From positions 10,951 through 74,950 of the forward strand of contig USEM01000002.1 in assembly GCA_900553695.1 (NCBI GenBank): a stretch of 64,000 nt of DNA. Reading direction: 5' to 3'. The DNA comes from an uncultured Clostridium sp. Lineage in GTDB: Bacteria > Bacillota > Clostridia > TANB77 > CAG-508. This document shows, one piece after another, positions 43,248 to 52,967 of this stretch. The position numbers and the translations under genes are program-made. Under the pieces are notes generated by a model. The model saw nothing but the letters and a program-made list of their open reading frames with translations. It ran no database searches and was not told where the DNA came from. Position 1 is the stretch's first letter; the number at the start of each line of letters is the position of its first letter.

Positions 43248-44897
43248 TTAGTATGGTAATTTACCTGTTATAGTAATGCTTATTAGCTCACCTGGTTTTG
43301 TACCTCTTGTTGATATAATATCTGTTAATATTCCTTCTTCTTCTAATGCTGCTTTAAAATATCCTAATTGGTCGTATTTTTCTGCTTGTGCAGTAATTAC
43401 TATATCTTTTCCTGATTGGTTTTCAATTGATAGTAATTGTACTCCAACTGGTATATTATACATGATTTTATTTAGTAAGTTTGGTATAGCATTTTTACTT
43501 GAATATTCTTCGCTAACTTTTGAATTAGCTTCATCTATTTTGTCTACTAATTTTTGATATTCTGAAGTTCTTGCATTTACAAGTGAATTATATTTTGTTA
43601 CCTTATCAATCTCTTTCTTGCTATTTTCTATAATTGTGTCTGCGGAAGCCATTTTTTCCTTGATTTGCTTTGATAAAACTTCAGTTACCCCGACAAACAA
43701 GATTATAACAATCATTAATCCTGCTACAATTGTAAGCAATGTTCTGTCCCCAAAATCTAATTCCATATTAGCAATTTCTCTTAGTGATGCTCTGTTGAAA
43801 GTGCTTGATTTTCTGCCTTTAATTTTTGTATTTGAATTTTTCTTACCAACGTCACTTGTTAGTATTGCCATGATTTTCTGAAAATTCATTTTGCTCTCAT
43901 CAAAGTTAATATTTTGTTTTTTGCTATCTAATCCTTGTATAGCTAAGGATATTGCTGAATTTACCTCTATGTAGTCTTTTATATTTATTTTTACATTTGT
44001 TTTTTCAATAAAGTAAGGAACTAATATTTCGCATTTTTTATCTATCCAAGCTTCTTGGAATAGTAAATCTATGTTATTGATAACAAGCCCCATTCCAGTT
44101 AGATATATGCTAGTTACATCCACTCCATTTTTTGCTACAATATCCTTGATTTGATTAATAATTTCAAATAATATTGTAATTATATCGTCTAAGTATTCAT
44201 TACCTTCAACCTTTAAGTTTTGTCCTGATTTTGTATAAACAGTAGTATTTTTGCAAATCTCATAAGCTTTTTGTATTGAGTTTTCTCTTTCTTCTATAAG
44301 GCGAAGTATTTTACCCATACCTGTTTCAATTTTATCTACACTAAATACTTTTCCGTTAATTACTGTTGTAACTTCTGTTTCGTCCTCTAAGTTTACAATC
44401 AGGCAGTCTTCTTGTATAAGGACTGGATTTAAGTTAGGTATTGTAATTGCTATTGGTGATACATTTTGAATTTTGAATTTATCTAGTATTTGTAATCTTT
44501 GTACAACATTTGACTTATCAACATAGGTATATAGAACTCTTAATTTATCTCTATCGTCTTTATCTGGCGCATATATTTTTCTGTATTCAAGAGTATTTTT
44601 ATTTTGATTATTGTTGTTGCAAAAGAATTCAAATTCGGTATCCATTGCTTTTTCTAGATCTTGAGCTTTAAGTAATGCAAACACATTTGAATACGTATAT
44701 TTTTCATTATCTATATTTATGCTTATAGGAACTTGAAAACTGTATGTCTCTTTTACTATTTGCTCAATTGTTTTTTCAATGTCTCCATCATAGAATTTTA
44801 CTCCATATGCTTCAACTTTAAAGCTATTACGATCTTTAGAAACTTTGGCATATTTAATTAGATTTTTTTGTACATAAATTCCTAAACAACCTTGCAT
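43248..44897 (-). CDS. PilM-PilN fusion-like protein
   Basis: A 549-residue protein joining two usually separate subunits. Residues about 1-330 resemble the actin-like PilM (LGIYVQKNLIKYAKV at the start, a strand-rich ATPase fold, IYLTGMGLVI). Residues about 370-549 have a membrane helix (LLTIVAGLMIVIILFVGV), coiled coil and small domain like PilN. It is the first gene of the operon and would anchor the alignment complex on the cytoplasmic face. AAGGAG precedes the ATG. Confidence 0.75.
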   Translation of the reverse strand: MQGCLGIYVQKNLIKYAKVSKDRNSFKVEAYGVKFYDGDIEKTIEQIVKETYSFQVPISINIDNEKYTYSNVFALLKAQDLEKAMDTEFEFFCNNNNQNKNTLEYRKIYAPDKDDRDKLRVLYTYVDKSNVVQRLQILDKFKIQNVSPIAITIPNLNPVLIQEDCLIVNLEDETEVTTVINGKVFSVDKIETGMGKILRLIEERENSIQKAYEICKNTTVYTKSGQNLKVEGNEYLDDIITILFEIINQIKDIVAKNGVDVTSIYLTGMGLVINNIDLLFQEAWIDKKCEILVPYFIEKTNVKINIKDYIEVNSAISLAIQGLDSKKQNINFDESKMNFQKIMAILTSDVGKKNSNTKIKGRKSSTFNRASLREIANMELDFGDRTLLTIVAGLMIVIILFVGVTEVLSKQIKEKMASADTIIENSKKEIDKVTKYNSLVNARTSEYQKLVDKIDEANSKVSEEYSSKNAIPNLLNKIMYNIPVGVQLLSIENQSGKDIVITAQAEKYDQLGYFKAALEEEGILTDIISTRGTKPGELISITITGKLPY

Positions 44898-45094
44898 TTT
44901 TATCTCCTTAGTTCTACATTTTATATACTTTTATTTTAAACTATTTTTTTTTATAGTCAATACTTTTGTCGAAAATGTAATATAATTGTAATATTTTCGT
45001 AATATTTTTTTCATATTTTAACGCATAATTTTTTATTAACATGTAAATGATATATTTGTATTATTTTTACTCTTGTTACGGAGGTAATTTTCTT

Positions 45095-45307
45095 ATGGGT
45101 ACTGAAAAACATTTAAAATTAACTGGTTCTTCTGAGGTTTCATGGAAAGATGCTATTGTAAAAACTATTGAAGGAGCTTCAAAAACTGTTGATTATTTAA
45201 CTTCTGTTACAGTTCTTGAACAGAAAGCAAGAATTGACGGAAATAAAATTGTTGAATATTTTGCAACAATAGATTTAGGCTTTAACATTGATAGCTCAAG
45301 GGGGTGA
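45095..45307 (+). CDS. Dodecin-like flavin-binding protein
   Basis: A 70-residue protein with the dodecin pattern: HLKLTGSSEVSWKDAIVKTI, EGASKTVDYLTSV, then GNKIVEYFATIDLGFNI. Dodecins form twelve-subunit shells that store flavins. The ATG at 45095 follows GGAGGT; a longer frame exists but lacks a ribosome-binding site. Its stop is ten bases before spoVAC, so it leads that sporulation operon. Presence here suggests it is made in the forespore. Confidence 0.85.
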   Translation: MGTEKHLKLTGSSEVSWKDAIVKTIEGASKTVDYLTSVTVLEQKARIDGNKIVEYFATIDLGFNIDSSRG

Positions 45308-45313
45308 TTTATT

Positions 45314-45763
45314 TTGAAGCCAATTAATACAAATAAAGAATATCAAACTTATGTTGATAAAAAATCACCAAATTCCCCAATTTTAAAGAATTGCTTTAAT
45401 AGTTTTTGGGTTGGTGGTTTGATATGTGTTATAGGTCAAATTATTTTGGAAATATGCAAATATAGAGGTTTAGAATTAGAAATGAGTTACACTATTGTTT
45501 CAATTTCTTTAATATTCGTAAGTGCATTTTTAACTTCTCTTAACCTATTTAATAAAATTGGAAAATTTGCAGGCGCAGGTTCTCTAGTTCCCATTACAGG
45601 TTTTGCAAATTCAATTGTTTCTCCATCTATTGAATATAAATCCGAAGGTTATGTTATGGGTGTTGGTGCTAAAATGTTTACTGTTGCAGGGCCTGTTCTT
45701 GTCTACGGAATTTCAACTTCTATTATAGTTGGTTTATGTTATTTAATATTTATGGGTATATAG
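45314..45763 (+). CDS. spoVAC: Stage V sporulation protein AC
   Basis: A 149-residue membrane protein with four hydrophobic segments. SPILKNCFNSFWVGGLICVI and GQIILEICKYRG, the AGSLVPITGFANS block and ESEGYVMGVGAK-type (KSEGYVMGVGAK) segment are all typical of SpoVAC. It is a mechanosensitive channel component moving dipicolinic acid into and out of spores. It starts at TTG with GGGGGTGA upstream. Confidence 0.97.
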   Translation: MKPINTNKEYQTYVDKKSPNSPILKNCFNSFWVGGLICVIGQIILEICKYRGLELEMSYTIVSISLIFVSAFLTSLNLFNKIGKFAGAGSLVPITGFANSIVSPSIEYKSEGYVMGVGAKMFTVAGPVLVYGISTSIIVGLCYLIFMGI

Positions 45764-45779
45764 AAAGGAATGTGATTAA

Positions 45780-46790
45780 ATGAAACGACTAGGAAGCCAA
45801 ACTTTAAAGTTTGATAACCCTATAACAATTTTAGAAACAGCCTCTATTGTTGGTCCTAAAGAAGCTGATGGACCAATGGCTGATTATTTTGATAAGTGTT
45901 TAACTGATGAATTTTGGGAAGAAAAAACTTGGGAAAAAGCCGAAAGTAAGATTATAAAAGAAACAGTAAATATGAATATTATGAAAGCTGGAATTTCTTC
46001 TACAGATATTAATTACTGTTTTGCAGGTGATTTACTTAACCAATGTATATCTTCAAGTTTTGGTTTAAGAGAACTTGGAATTCCATTATATGGCATATTT
46101 GGAGCTTGTTCAACCTTTGTTGAAGGTATGCAACTTTCATCAATTTTTATTGATGGTGGTGCTGCAGATAAATGTATTGCATCTGCATCAAGTCACTTTT
46201 GTAGTGCAGAAAAACAATTTAGATTTCCACTAGAACTTGGAAACCAAAGACCTCCAACATCTCAGTGGACCGTTACGGGTGCTGGTTCTGCAATTCTTTC
46301 AAAGTGTGGAAACGGACCATATGTAACATATATTACAACTGGTAAAGTAATTGATATGGGAATTAAAGATGCTAACAACATGGGAGCTGCAATGGCCCCT
46401 GCTGCCTTAGATACATTAATTGCTCATTTCAAAGATACAGGAAGAAATCCAAGTTATTATGATGCGATTTTGACAGGTGACTTAGGTCATATTGGTAAAG
46501 AAATTCTTACAGAACTTGCAGAAACAAAAGGCTATAATATAAAGTCAAATTACAATGACTGTGGAATTTTAATGTTTGACAAAGCAACTCAAGATACTCA
46601 CTCTGGTGGTAGTGGCTGTGCATGTTGTGCTACAATTTTCTCTGGATATTTATTTAATAAATTAAAACAAAAAGAGTTAAAAAAAATTCTGCTAATAGCC
46701 ACAGGTGCTTTAACTAATGCAACTAGTAACCAACAAGGCGAAAGTATTCCCGGAATTGCTCATGCTATAGCTATTGAAACAGATATATAG
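45780..46790 (+). CDS. spoVAD: Stage V sporulation protein AD
   Basis: A 336-residue thiolase-fold protein that begins MKRLGSQTLKFDNPITI. It carries EADGPMADYFD, FGACSTFVEGM, ASSHFCSAEKQFRFPLE and GGSGCACCATIF, all hallmarks of SpoVAD. It binds dipicolinic acid at the inner spore membrane. The gene follows spoVAC with AAGGAA before the ATG. Confidence 0.98.
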   Translation: MKRLGSQTLKFDNPITILETASIVGPKEADGPMADYFDKCLTDEFWEEKTWEKAESKIIKETVNMNIMKAGISSTDINYCFAGDLLNQCISSSFGLRELGIPLYGIFGACSTFVEGMQLSSIFIDGGAADKCIASASSHFCSAEKQFRFPLELGNQRPPTSQWTVTGAGSAILSKCGNGPYVTYITTGKVIDMGIKDANNMGAAMAPAALDTLIAHFKDTGRNPSYYDAILTGDLGHIGKEILTELAETKGYNIKSNYNDCGILMFDKATQDTHSGGSGCACCATIFSGYLFNKLKQKELKKILLIATGALTNATSNQQGESIPGIAHAIAIETDI

Positions 46791-46803
46791 ATGGAGGTTA
46801 AAA

Positions 46804-47196
46804 ATGGTTCAAAATTTTTTTAATAATTTAGATTGGATGCTACTTTTAAGAGCCTTTCTTGTAGGTGGTGCAATATGTGTTATAGGTCAAATTCTTATAG
46901 ATAAAACAAAGCTTACTCCTGCAAGAATACTCGTAACTTTTGTAACAGTTGGTGCAATTTTAGGTGGTTTAGGAATTTACCAAAAGCTAGTTGATTTTGC
47001 TGGTTGTGGTGCAACAGTTCCACTAACTGGTTTTGGAAATTTACTTGCAAAAGGAGCTATAAAAAAGGCTGAAACAGATGGTTTTATTGGTGCATTTACA
47101 GGTGGTACGGCTGCCGCTGCTGGTGGAATTGCTGCTGCAATATTCTTTGGATACATTGCTTCACTTGTTGCAAAACCCAAAATGAAAAAGCAATAA
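46804..47196 (+). CDS. spoVAE: Stage V sporulation protein AE (SpoVAEb type)
   Basis: A 130-residue membrane protein similar in layout to SpoVAC: LLRAFLVGGAICVIGQILID, then CGATVPLTGFGNLLAKG and GGIAAAIFFGYIASL. It completes the minimal Clostridium spoVACDE operon. The ATG at 46804 is chosen because ATGGAGG precedes it; an upstream ATG lies inside spoVAD. Confidence 0.96.
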   Translation: MVQNFFNNLDWMLLLRAFLVGGAICVIGQILIDKTKLTPARILVTFVTVGAILGGLGIYQKLVDFAGCGATVPLTGFGNLLAKGAIKKAETDGFIGAFTGGTAAAAGGIAAAIFFGYIASLVAKPKMKKQ

Positions 47197-47207
47197 TATT
47201 ATATTTT

Positions 47208-47239
47208 AGAAGAACACAGAGGGTTCTGTGTTCTTCTGT
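47208..47239 (+). terminator. Terminator of the spoVA operon
   Basis: AGAAGAACACAGA/TCTGTGTTCTTCT hairpin after spoVAE. Confidence 0.85.
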
Positions 47240-47315
47240 TTTATGTGAACTTGATTTTAAATTTATTATCATGTATAATATTAAAATGTATAAAATATTA
47301 AAGAGGAGCGTTAGA

Positions 47316-49028
47316 ATGAAAAAAGAAATTCAAAAATTTGATAATATAAAAGAAATCATATATCACTCTGCAACTGTTTATTCTGATAACATTGCATTTA
47401 CAACTAAAATAAAAACTGATGGTAATACTGAATATATAAACCATACATACTTTAAATTATTAGAAGATATTAACTCATTTGGAACAGCTTTATATAAACT
47501 AGGCTTGCAAGATTCAAGAGTTGCTGTAATTGGCCATAATTCATATGAATGGGCCGTTGCACATCTTAGCAATTTGCTTGGTAATATTGTATCTGTTCCT
47601 TTAGATAAAGGCTTACAACTTGGCGAGCTTGAAAATTCATTACTTAGAAGCGAAGTTCAAGCTGTTGTTTTTGATGAAAAGCTAAAAGATTTTATGAAGA
47701 CCATAAAGGAAAATGGTAAAACACATATTAAATACTTCATTTGTACTACAAAAGAACCAGACTTTCTATATTTTTATGATTTACTTAAAAGTGGTAGAAA
47801 TGACTTAGAAAATGGCTACTTAGAGTATGTTGATTGCAAAATAGATTCTCAAAAAATGAGTATTTTACTTTTTACCTCTGGTACAACATCAAAATCAAAA
47901 GCAGTAATGCTTAATCAAAATGGAATTGCAACAAATATTTATGATATGCAATTAGTAGAAACTTTCTATCCTACTGATGTTAATATTGCATTTTTACCAT
48001 ATCATCATATTTTTGGTTCTACTGGAATGCTTGTTATGCTTGCCTCTGGTATGAAAACTGTTTTCCCTGATGGTTTAAAATATATTCAAAAGAACTTAGT
48101 TGAATACAAAGTTTCAGTTTTTGTTGGTGTTCCTGTTCTTATTGATAAAATGCATTCTGCAATTATGAAAGAAGTTGAAAAACAAGGCAAAACAAAACTT
48201 ATAAATACAATGATACATATTAGTAATTTCCTTATGAAGTTACACATAGATGTTAGAAGAAAGTTATTTAAACCTTTAATTAAAGCATTAGGTGGAAATA
48301 TGCGTTTTATAATTTCTGGTGGTGCTCCATTAGATAAGAAAACTTCAAAATGGTTTAATGATATTGGAATACACTTAGTTCAAGGCTATGGCTTAACAGA
48401 AACTTCCCCTGTTATTGCTGCAGAAGATGATGTTTCTTTACGTACAAATTCTGTAGGTAAAATTATGAAAAGTATAGAAGTTAGAATTGAAAACAAAGAT
48501 GCTGATGGAATGGGCGAAATTGTAGTAAAAGGGCCAAATGTAATGCTTGGATATTATAACGAGCCAGAACTTACAAATGAAGTTTTGAAAAAAGGTTGGT
48601 TCCATACTGGAGATTTAGGCTATATAGATAAAGATGGATTCCTATTTATTACCGGACGAAAAAAAGATATGATAGTTTTAAGAAATGGTAAAAAAGTCTT
48701 CCCAGAAGAAATTGAAGTATTAATAAATAGATTAGAAGAAGTTGAAGAATCTTTTGTTTATGGTATGCCAAGTAAAGATGATACAAATGATATAAAAATT
48801 GCAGCTGAAGTTGTTGTAAATAAAACTGCTTTCAAATCTAAACACCCTGATTTAACAGAAAAAGATTATCATGATGTTATTTGGAATGAAATAAAGGAAA
48901 TTAATAAAACACTTCCTATTTACAAATATATTAAACATTTAAGTTTATCAAATGAACCACTTATAAAAACTACAACAAACAAAATAAAAAGAAAAGAAGA
49001 ATTAAAAAAAGTTTTAGAAAGAAAATAA
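47316..49028 (+). CDS. AMP-dependent long-chain acyl-CoA synthetase family protein
   Basis: A 570-residue adenylating enzyme. The P-loop is LLFTSGTTSKSKAVML at about 185-200, with ISGGAPL, QGYGLTETSPV, the hinge TGDLGYIDKDGFLFITGR and the terminal KIKRKEEL (catalytic Lys region). It activates an acyl group to acyl-AMP and acyl-CoA; chain length cannot be inferred. The ATG at 47316 follows AGAGGAG. It is monocistronic. Confidence 0.9.
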   Translation: MKKEIQKFDNIKEIIYHSATVYSDNIAFTTKIKTDGNTEYINHTYFKLLEDINSFGTALYKLGLQDSRVAVIGHNSYEWAVAHLSNLLGNIVSVPLDKGLQLGELENSLLRSEVQAVVFDEKLKDFMKTIKENGKTHIKYFICTTKEPDFLYFYDLLKSGRNDLENGYLEYVDCKIDSQKMSILLFTSGTTSKSKAVMLNQNGIATNIYDMQLVETFYPTDVNIAFLPYHHIFGSTGMLVMLASGMKTVFPDGLKYIQKNLVEYKVSVFVGVPVLIDKMHSAIMKEVEKQGKTKLINTMIHISNFLMKLHIDVRRKLFKPLIKALGGNMRFIISGGAPLDKKTSKWFNDIGIHLVQGYGLTETSPVIAAEDDVSLRTNSVGKIMKSIEVRIENKDADGMGEIVVKGPNVMLGYYNEPELTNEVLKKGWFHTGDLGYIDKDGFLFITGRKKDMIVLRNGKKVFPEEIEVLINRLEEVEESFVYGMPSKDDTNDIKIAAEVVVNKTAFKSKHPDLTEKDYHDVIWNEIKEINKTLPIYKYIKHLSLSNEPLIKTTTNKIKRKEELKKVLERK

Positions 49029-49059
49029 ATAAAAGCCCCTATTTTAGGGGTTTTATTTA
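49028..49059. terminator. Terminator between the acyl-CoA synthetase and pyrG
   Basis: AAAAGCCCCTA/TAGGGGTTTTA hairpin for two convergent genes. Confidence 0.8.
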
Positions 49060-49061
49060 TA

Positions 49062-50663
49062 TTACATATTTTCTTTTCCTGCTTTTATTAAGCCAACAAA
49101 TAATGGTTGTGGTCTATTAGGTCTAGATTTAAACTCTGGGTGAAATTGTCCTGCTATAAAGTATTTATGTTCTGGCAACTCAACTATTTCAACAAGTTCT
49201 CCATCTGGTGATGTTCCTGAACAAATTAAACCTGCTTTTTCCATTTGTTCTTTGTATGAATTGTTGTATTCAAATCTATGTCTATGTCTTTCGTTTATTT
49301 CTGTTTTGCCATATAATCTTTCTGCCAAACTTCCTTTTTTCAGTACACAAGGATAACTTCCAAGTCTCATTGTTCCACCTTTTTTGTAAATTCCTTTTTG
49401 TTCTTCCATAATATGTATAACATTATTTTTACCATTAGGTGCAAACTCTTCAGAATTTGCATCTTTTAATCCTAAAACATCTCTTGCAAATTCTACTACT
49501 GCCATTTGCATACCTAAACAAATTCCTAAGAAAGGTACATTGTTTTCTCTTGCATATTTTATTGCCTCAATCATTCCTTCAATTCCTCTGCTACCAAAGC
49601 CTCCAGGAACTAATATTGCATTATATTTGCTTAAAACATCTTTTACATTCTTCTCATTTATGGTCTCAGAATCAACAAAATCTATATCTACTTTAACATT
49701 GTTTGCAAAACCTGCATGTCTTAAGCTTTCTACAACAGAAAGATAAGAATCTTCTAGTTTTACATATTTTCCAACTATTGCAACCTTAACTGTTTTATCC
49801 TCAATATTTCTTATTTTATCAACAAGTTCTTCCCATTCTTTGTTATTTGGTTCTTGTTTTTCTAATTTTAAATGTCTACAAACTTCTTTTGTAAGTCCCT
49901 CTTCTTCTAGCATTAAAGGTACTGCATAAAGATTATCAACAGTTTTATTTTGTATTACACTTTCTGGTCTAACATTACAATATAAAGCAATTTTATTCTT
50001 CATGCCTTCCTCTATTGGAAGCTCTGATCTACAAACTAAAATATCTGGCTTAATTCCAAGTGATTGCAATTCTTTTACAGAGTGTTGTGTTGGCTTTGAT
50101 TTTAACTCATTTGAACCAGCTATATATGGAAGTAAAGTTACGTGAATATATAAAACATCTTCTGGGGCTTTTTCAATACCTACCTGACGTATAGCTTCAA
50201 TAAAAGATAAACCTTCAATATCTCCTATTGTTCCACCAATTTCTGTTATAACAATATCAATATCCTCATCTTCAAACTTATAAATTCTTTCCTTAATTTC
50301 ATTTGTAATATGTGGAATAACTTGAACTGTTTTTCCTAAATACTCCCCTCTTCTTTCCTTCTCTATTACAGATGAATATATCTTTCCTGTTGTTACACTT
50401 GAATTTTTAGTTAAATTTTCATCAATAAATCTTTCATAATGGCCTAGGTCCAAATCAGTTTCAGCACCATCATCTGTTACAAAAACTTCCCCATGCTCAA
50501 TTGGGCTCATTGTACCTGGATCTATATTAATATATGGGTCCATTTTTTGAATAGTAACTTTATACCCTCTATTTTTCAAAAGTCTTCCCAAAGATGCTGC
50601 AGTTATGCCCTTTCCAAGTCCTGAAACAACTCCTCCTGTTACAAAAATGTACTTCGTACTCAT
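49062..50663 (-). CDS. pyrG: CTP synthase
   Basis: A 533-residue enzyme. The N-terminal synthetase domain (KYIFVTGGVVSGLGKGI, then EVFVTDDGAETDLDLGHYER) is followed by the glutaminase domain (LVPGGFGSRG, nucleophile Cys in FLGICLGMQ, and HPEFKSRP). It makes CTP from UTP, ATP and glutamine. AGGAGG precedes the ATG. Confidence 0.98.
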   Translation of the reverse strand: MSTKYIFVTGGVVSGLGKGITAASLGRLLKNRGYKVTIQKMDPYINIDPGTMSPIEHGEVFVTDDGAETDLDLGHYERFIDENLTKNSSVTTGKIYSSVIEKERRGEYLGKTVQVIPHITNEIKERIYKFEDEDIDIVITEIGGTIGDIEGLSFIEAIRQVGIEKAPEDVLYIHVTLLPYIAGSNELKSKPTQHSVKELQSLGIKPDILVCRSELPIEEGMKNKIALYCNVRPESVIQNKTVDNLYAVPLMLEEEGLTKEVCRHLKLEKQEPNNKEWEELVDKIRNIEDKTVKVAIVGKYVKLEDSYLSVVESLRHAGFANNVKVDIDFVDSETINEKNVKDVLSKYNAILVPGGFGSRGIEGMIEAIKYARENNVPFLGICLGMQMAVVEFARDVLGLKDANSEEFAPNGKNNVIHIMEEQKGIYKKGGTMRLGSYPCVLKKGSLAERLYGKTEINERHRHRFEYNNSYKEQMEKAGLICSGTSPDGELVEIVELPEHKYFIAGQFHPEFKSRPNRPQPLFVGLIKAGKENM

Positions 50664-50696
50664 TCTAATTCCTCCTATTTTTACACAAACAAAAAA

Positions 50697-50735
50697 AAGA
50701 TTTAAAAAATACCTTTTAGGGGTTTTTTTTAAATC
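50697..50735 (-). promoter_or_regulatory. Palindrome upstream of pyrG (possible attenuator)
   Basis: AGATTTAAAAAA/TTTTTTTAAATCT with a loop containing AGGGG sits in the pyrG leader on the minus strand. CTP-sensing attenuation of pyrG through reiterative transcription is known in other Firmicutes. Here only the hairpin and the run CCCC are seen. Confidence 0.4.
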
Positions 50736-50807
50736 TACTTTAATAGTATAACATTAAAACTTACATTAATCAACATTTTTTGAGAAAAAAGTTGAAATTA
50801 TAGTTAC

Positions 50808-51245
50808 TTATCCACAATGTTCACAATGATGTTCTTTTAAATTACATTTTGCTTTTATTTCTTCTTCTGTTAGTTTTCCTTCTCTTCTATAATAGTCCGC
50901 TATTGCTTCATGTATTGCTTCTTCTGCTAATACTGAGCAGTGTAGTTTTACTGGTGGTAGGCCGTCTAATGCTTTTACTACATCACTGTTTTTAAGTGCA
51001 AGTGCTTCTTCTACAGTTTTACCTTTGATCATTTCTGTTGATATACTACTTGTTGCTATTGCTGCTCCACAGCCAAATGTTTTGAATTTTACATCTGTTA
51101 TTATATTATTTTCAACCTTTATAAATATTTTCATAATATCCCCGCAGACAGGGTTTCCAACTTCTCCTATGCCTGATGCATCTTCTATTTTTCCAACATT
51201 TCTGGGGTGTGTGTAATGGTCTACAACTTTATCTGAATAATCCAT
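50808..51245 (-). CDS. Iron-sulfur cluster scaffold IscU/NifU-like
   Basis: A 145-residue scaffold with three conserved cysteines (GNPVCGDIMK, TFGCGAAIA, LHCSVLAEE). The C-terminus adds the extra cluster-like pattern CNLKEHHCEHCG. It receives sulfur from the desulfurase encoded one base upstream and builds Fe-S clusters. GGAGG precedes the ATG. Confidence 0.94.
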   Translation of the reverse strand: MDYSDKVVDHYTHPRNVGKIEDASGIGEVGNPVCGDIMKIFIKVENNIITDVKFKTFGCGAAIATSSISTEMIKGKTVEEALALKNSDVVKALDGLPPVKLHCSVLAEEAIHEAIADYYRREGKLTEEEIKAKCNLKEHHCEHCG

Positions 51246-52427
51246 TTAAACTTTTCCTCCTTCTATAAATTCTTCCCATAATGGTGACATTTCTCTTAGC
51301 CTATTTACTATTTCTACTAGGTTTTCTACTAAATAATCTATTTCCTCTTTGGTGTTATATTTTCCTATTGAAATTCTAAGTGAACCATGCGCAATTTCAT
51401 GTGGCAAGCCTATTGCAAGCAATACATGTGATGGGTCTAAAGAGCCTGATGTACATGCACTTCCACTTGATGCACATATTCCTTTTAAGTCTAGGTTTAA
51501 AAGCAAGCCTTCTCCTTCGATAAATCTAAAAGAAATATTGCTGTTACCAGGAAGCCTATTATTTATATCTCCATTTATCTTCATATATGGTATTTTTGCT
51601 TTTACTTCTGATTCGTAATAATCCCTAAGTTCTTTGATTTTCTTGTTATGCTCGTCCATTGTATTATATGCACGTTCCAAAGCACTTGCTAACCCTACTA
51701 TTCCTGGTACATTTTCTGTTCCCGCTCTTTTATTTCTTTCTTGATGTCCTCCTGCTACAAATTTTTGGAAGTTAACACCAGTTCTCATATAAAGAACACC
51801 TATACCTTTTGGTCCATAGAATTTGTGTCCAGATAAAGATAAACTATCAATATTTAACTCTTGAACATTAATTTTTAGATTTCCTACAGCTTGTACTGCA
51901 TCTGTGTGGAAATAGATTTTGTGTTCTTTTGCAATTTTTCCTATTTCTTTTATTGGTTCAATTGTTCCTATCTCGTTATTTGCAAACATTACTGAAATTA
52001 ATATTGTTGTTGGTCTTATTGCATTTTTTAGTTGTTCTAAATTAATTTGACCATTTTCATCAACTGAAATATAGCTTACTTCAAAGCCTTCTTTTTCAAG
52101 TTCTTTACATGTTTCTAAAATTGCAGGGTGTTCTATTTTTGAAGTAATAATGTGATTTCCTTTATTTTTATTTGCATGAGCAATTCCTTTAATAGCTGTG
52201 TTATCACTTTCACTTCCTCCTGCTGTAAAATAAATTTCTGTAGGTTTGCAATTTAAAACCTTTGCAACCTTTTCTCTTGCTTCCTCAACAGCTTTTCTTG
52301 ATTCTCTACCAAGTTTATATATAGAAGAAGCATTGCCATAATACTCTGTTAAATATGGCATCATATCTTCTAAAACCTTTTCATCTAATTTTGTTGTAGC
52401 ACTATTATCAAAATATACGTTTTCCAT
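51246..52427 (-). CDS. Cysteine desulfurase IscS/NifS
   Basis: A 393-residue PLP enzyme. It has the N-terminal block YFDNSATTKLDEKV, the PLP lysine in SGHKFYGPKGIGVLY and the mobile Cys loop SGSACTSGSLDPSHVLL. It releases sulfur from cysteine onto IscU, whose gene follows at once. An inverted-repeat operator lies 13-33 bases upstream of the ATG. Confidence 0.95.
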   Translation of the reverse strand: MENVYFDNSATTKLDEKVLEDMMPYLTEYYGNASSIYKLGRESRKAVEEAREKVAKVLNCKPTEIYFTAGGSESDNTAIKGIAHANKNKGNHIITSKIEHPAILETCKELEKEGFEVSYISVDENGQINLEQLKNAIRPTTILISVMFANNEIGTIEPIKEIGKIAKEHKIYFHTDAVQAVGNLKINVQELNIDSLSLSGHKFYGPKGIGVLYMRTGVNFQKFVAGGHQERNKRAGTENVPGIVGLASALERAYNTMDEHNKKIKELRDYYESEVKAKIPYMKINGDINNRLPGNSNISFRFIEGEGLLLNLDLKGICASSGSACTSGSLDPSHVLLAIGLPHEIAHGSLRISIGKYNTKEEIDYLVENLVEIVNRLREMSPLWEEFIEGGKV

Positions 52428-52439
52428 AATTCTCCTCTT

Positions 52440-52460
52440 TTCATACTAAGCTAGTATGAA
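52440..52460. promoter_or_regulatory. Candidate IscR operator upstream of the iscS-like gene
   Basis: Near-perfect palindrome with core TCATAC-N7-GTATGA, 13-33 bases before the iscS-like ATG. The same spaced core recurs at 52968-52987 in front of the Rrf2 gene. Confidence 0.65.
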
Positions 52461-52552
52461 TTATACAACTTAATTCCTACTTTGTCAATAGGTTTTAAGA
52501 GAAAATTTTATGCCTTAATAAGTTTTCTTCTTAAAAAGGCATGTTTTTGCTT

Positions 52553-52951
52553 TTATTTTAATAAATCTTCCAATGTTTTGCTATCTATGTAGTCATTTAT
52601 AACATCATCTAAACCTTTCCAAAATGAATAGGTTTTGCATATTTGTTTTCTTTGGCAAACTCCATCTTCTGTTAAGCAAATTATTGGTGCTAGGTCTCCT
52701 TCTGTTGCTCTTAGAATATCTCCTACTATATAGTCTTTTGGCTCTTTTGCAAGTTTATATCCACCTGAATTTCCTCTGGCTATTTCTAAAAAACCTGCTT
52801 TGTTTAGTAGTGCAACTATTTGTTCTAAATATTTAACTGTTATATCTTGCCTTTTGGCTATTTCTTTTAGTGCTATAAAGTTTCCGTCTGAATTTAATGC
52901 TAAATCTATCATTACTCTTAAGGCATATCTGCCTTTTGTTGATATTTTCAT
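52553..52951 (-). CDS. Rrf2-family iron-sulfur-sensing regulator (IscR-like)
   Basis: A 132-residue Rrf2 protein: winged helix start KISTKGRYALRVMIDLA and ligand cysteines in CLTEDGVC plus CKTYSFW. It would bind a [2Fe-2S] cluster and control the isc genes downstream. The ATG at 52951 follows AGGAGG; a longer frame upstream has no ribosome-binding site. An identical operator core sits at its own promoter, so autoregulation is likely. Confidence 0.93.
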   Translation of the reverse strand: MKISTKGRYALRVMIDLALNSDGNFIALKEIAKRQDITVKYLEQIVALLNKAGFLEIARGNSGGYKLAKEPKDYIVGDILRATEGDLAPIICLTEDGVCQRKQICKTYSFWKGLDDVINDYIDSKTLEDLLK

Positions 52952-52967
52952 TTTGTGCCTCCTATAT

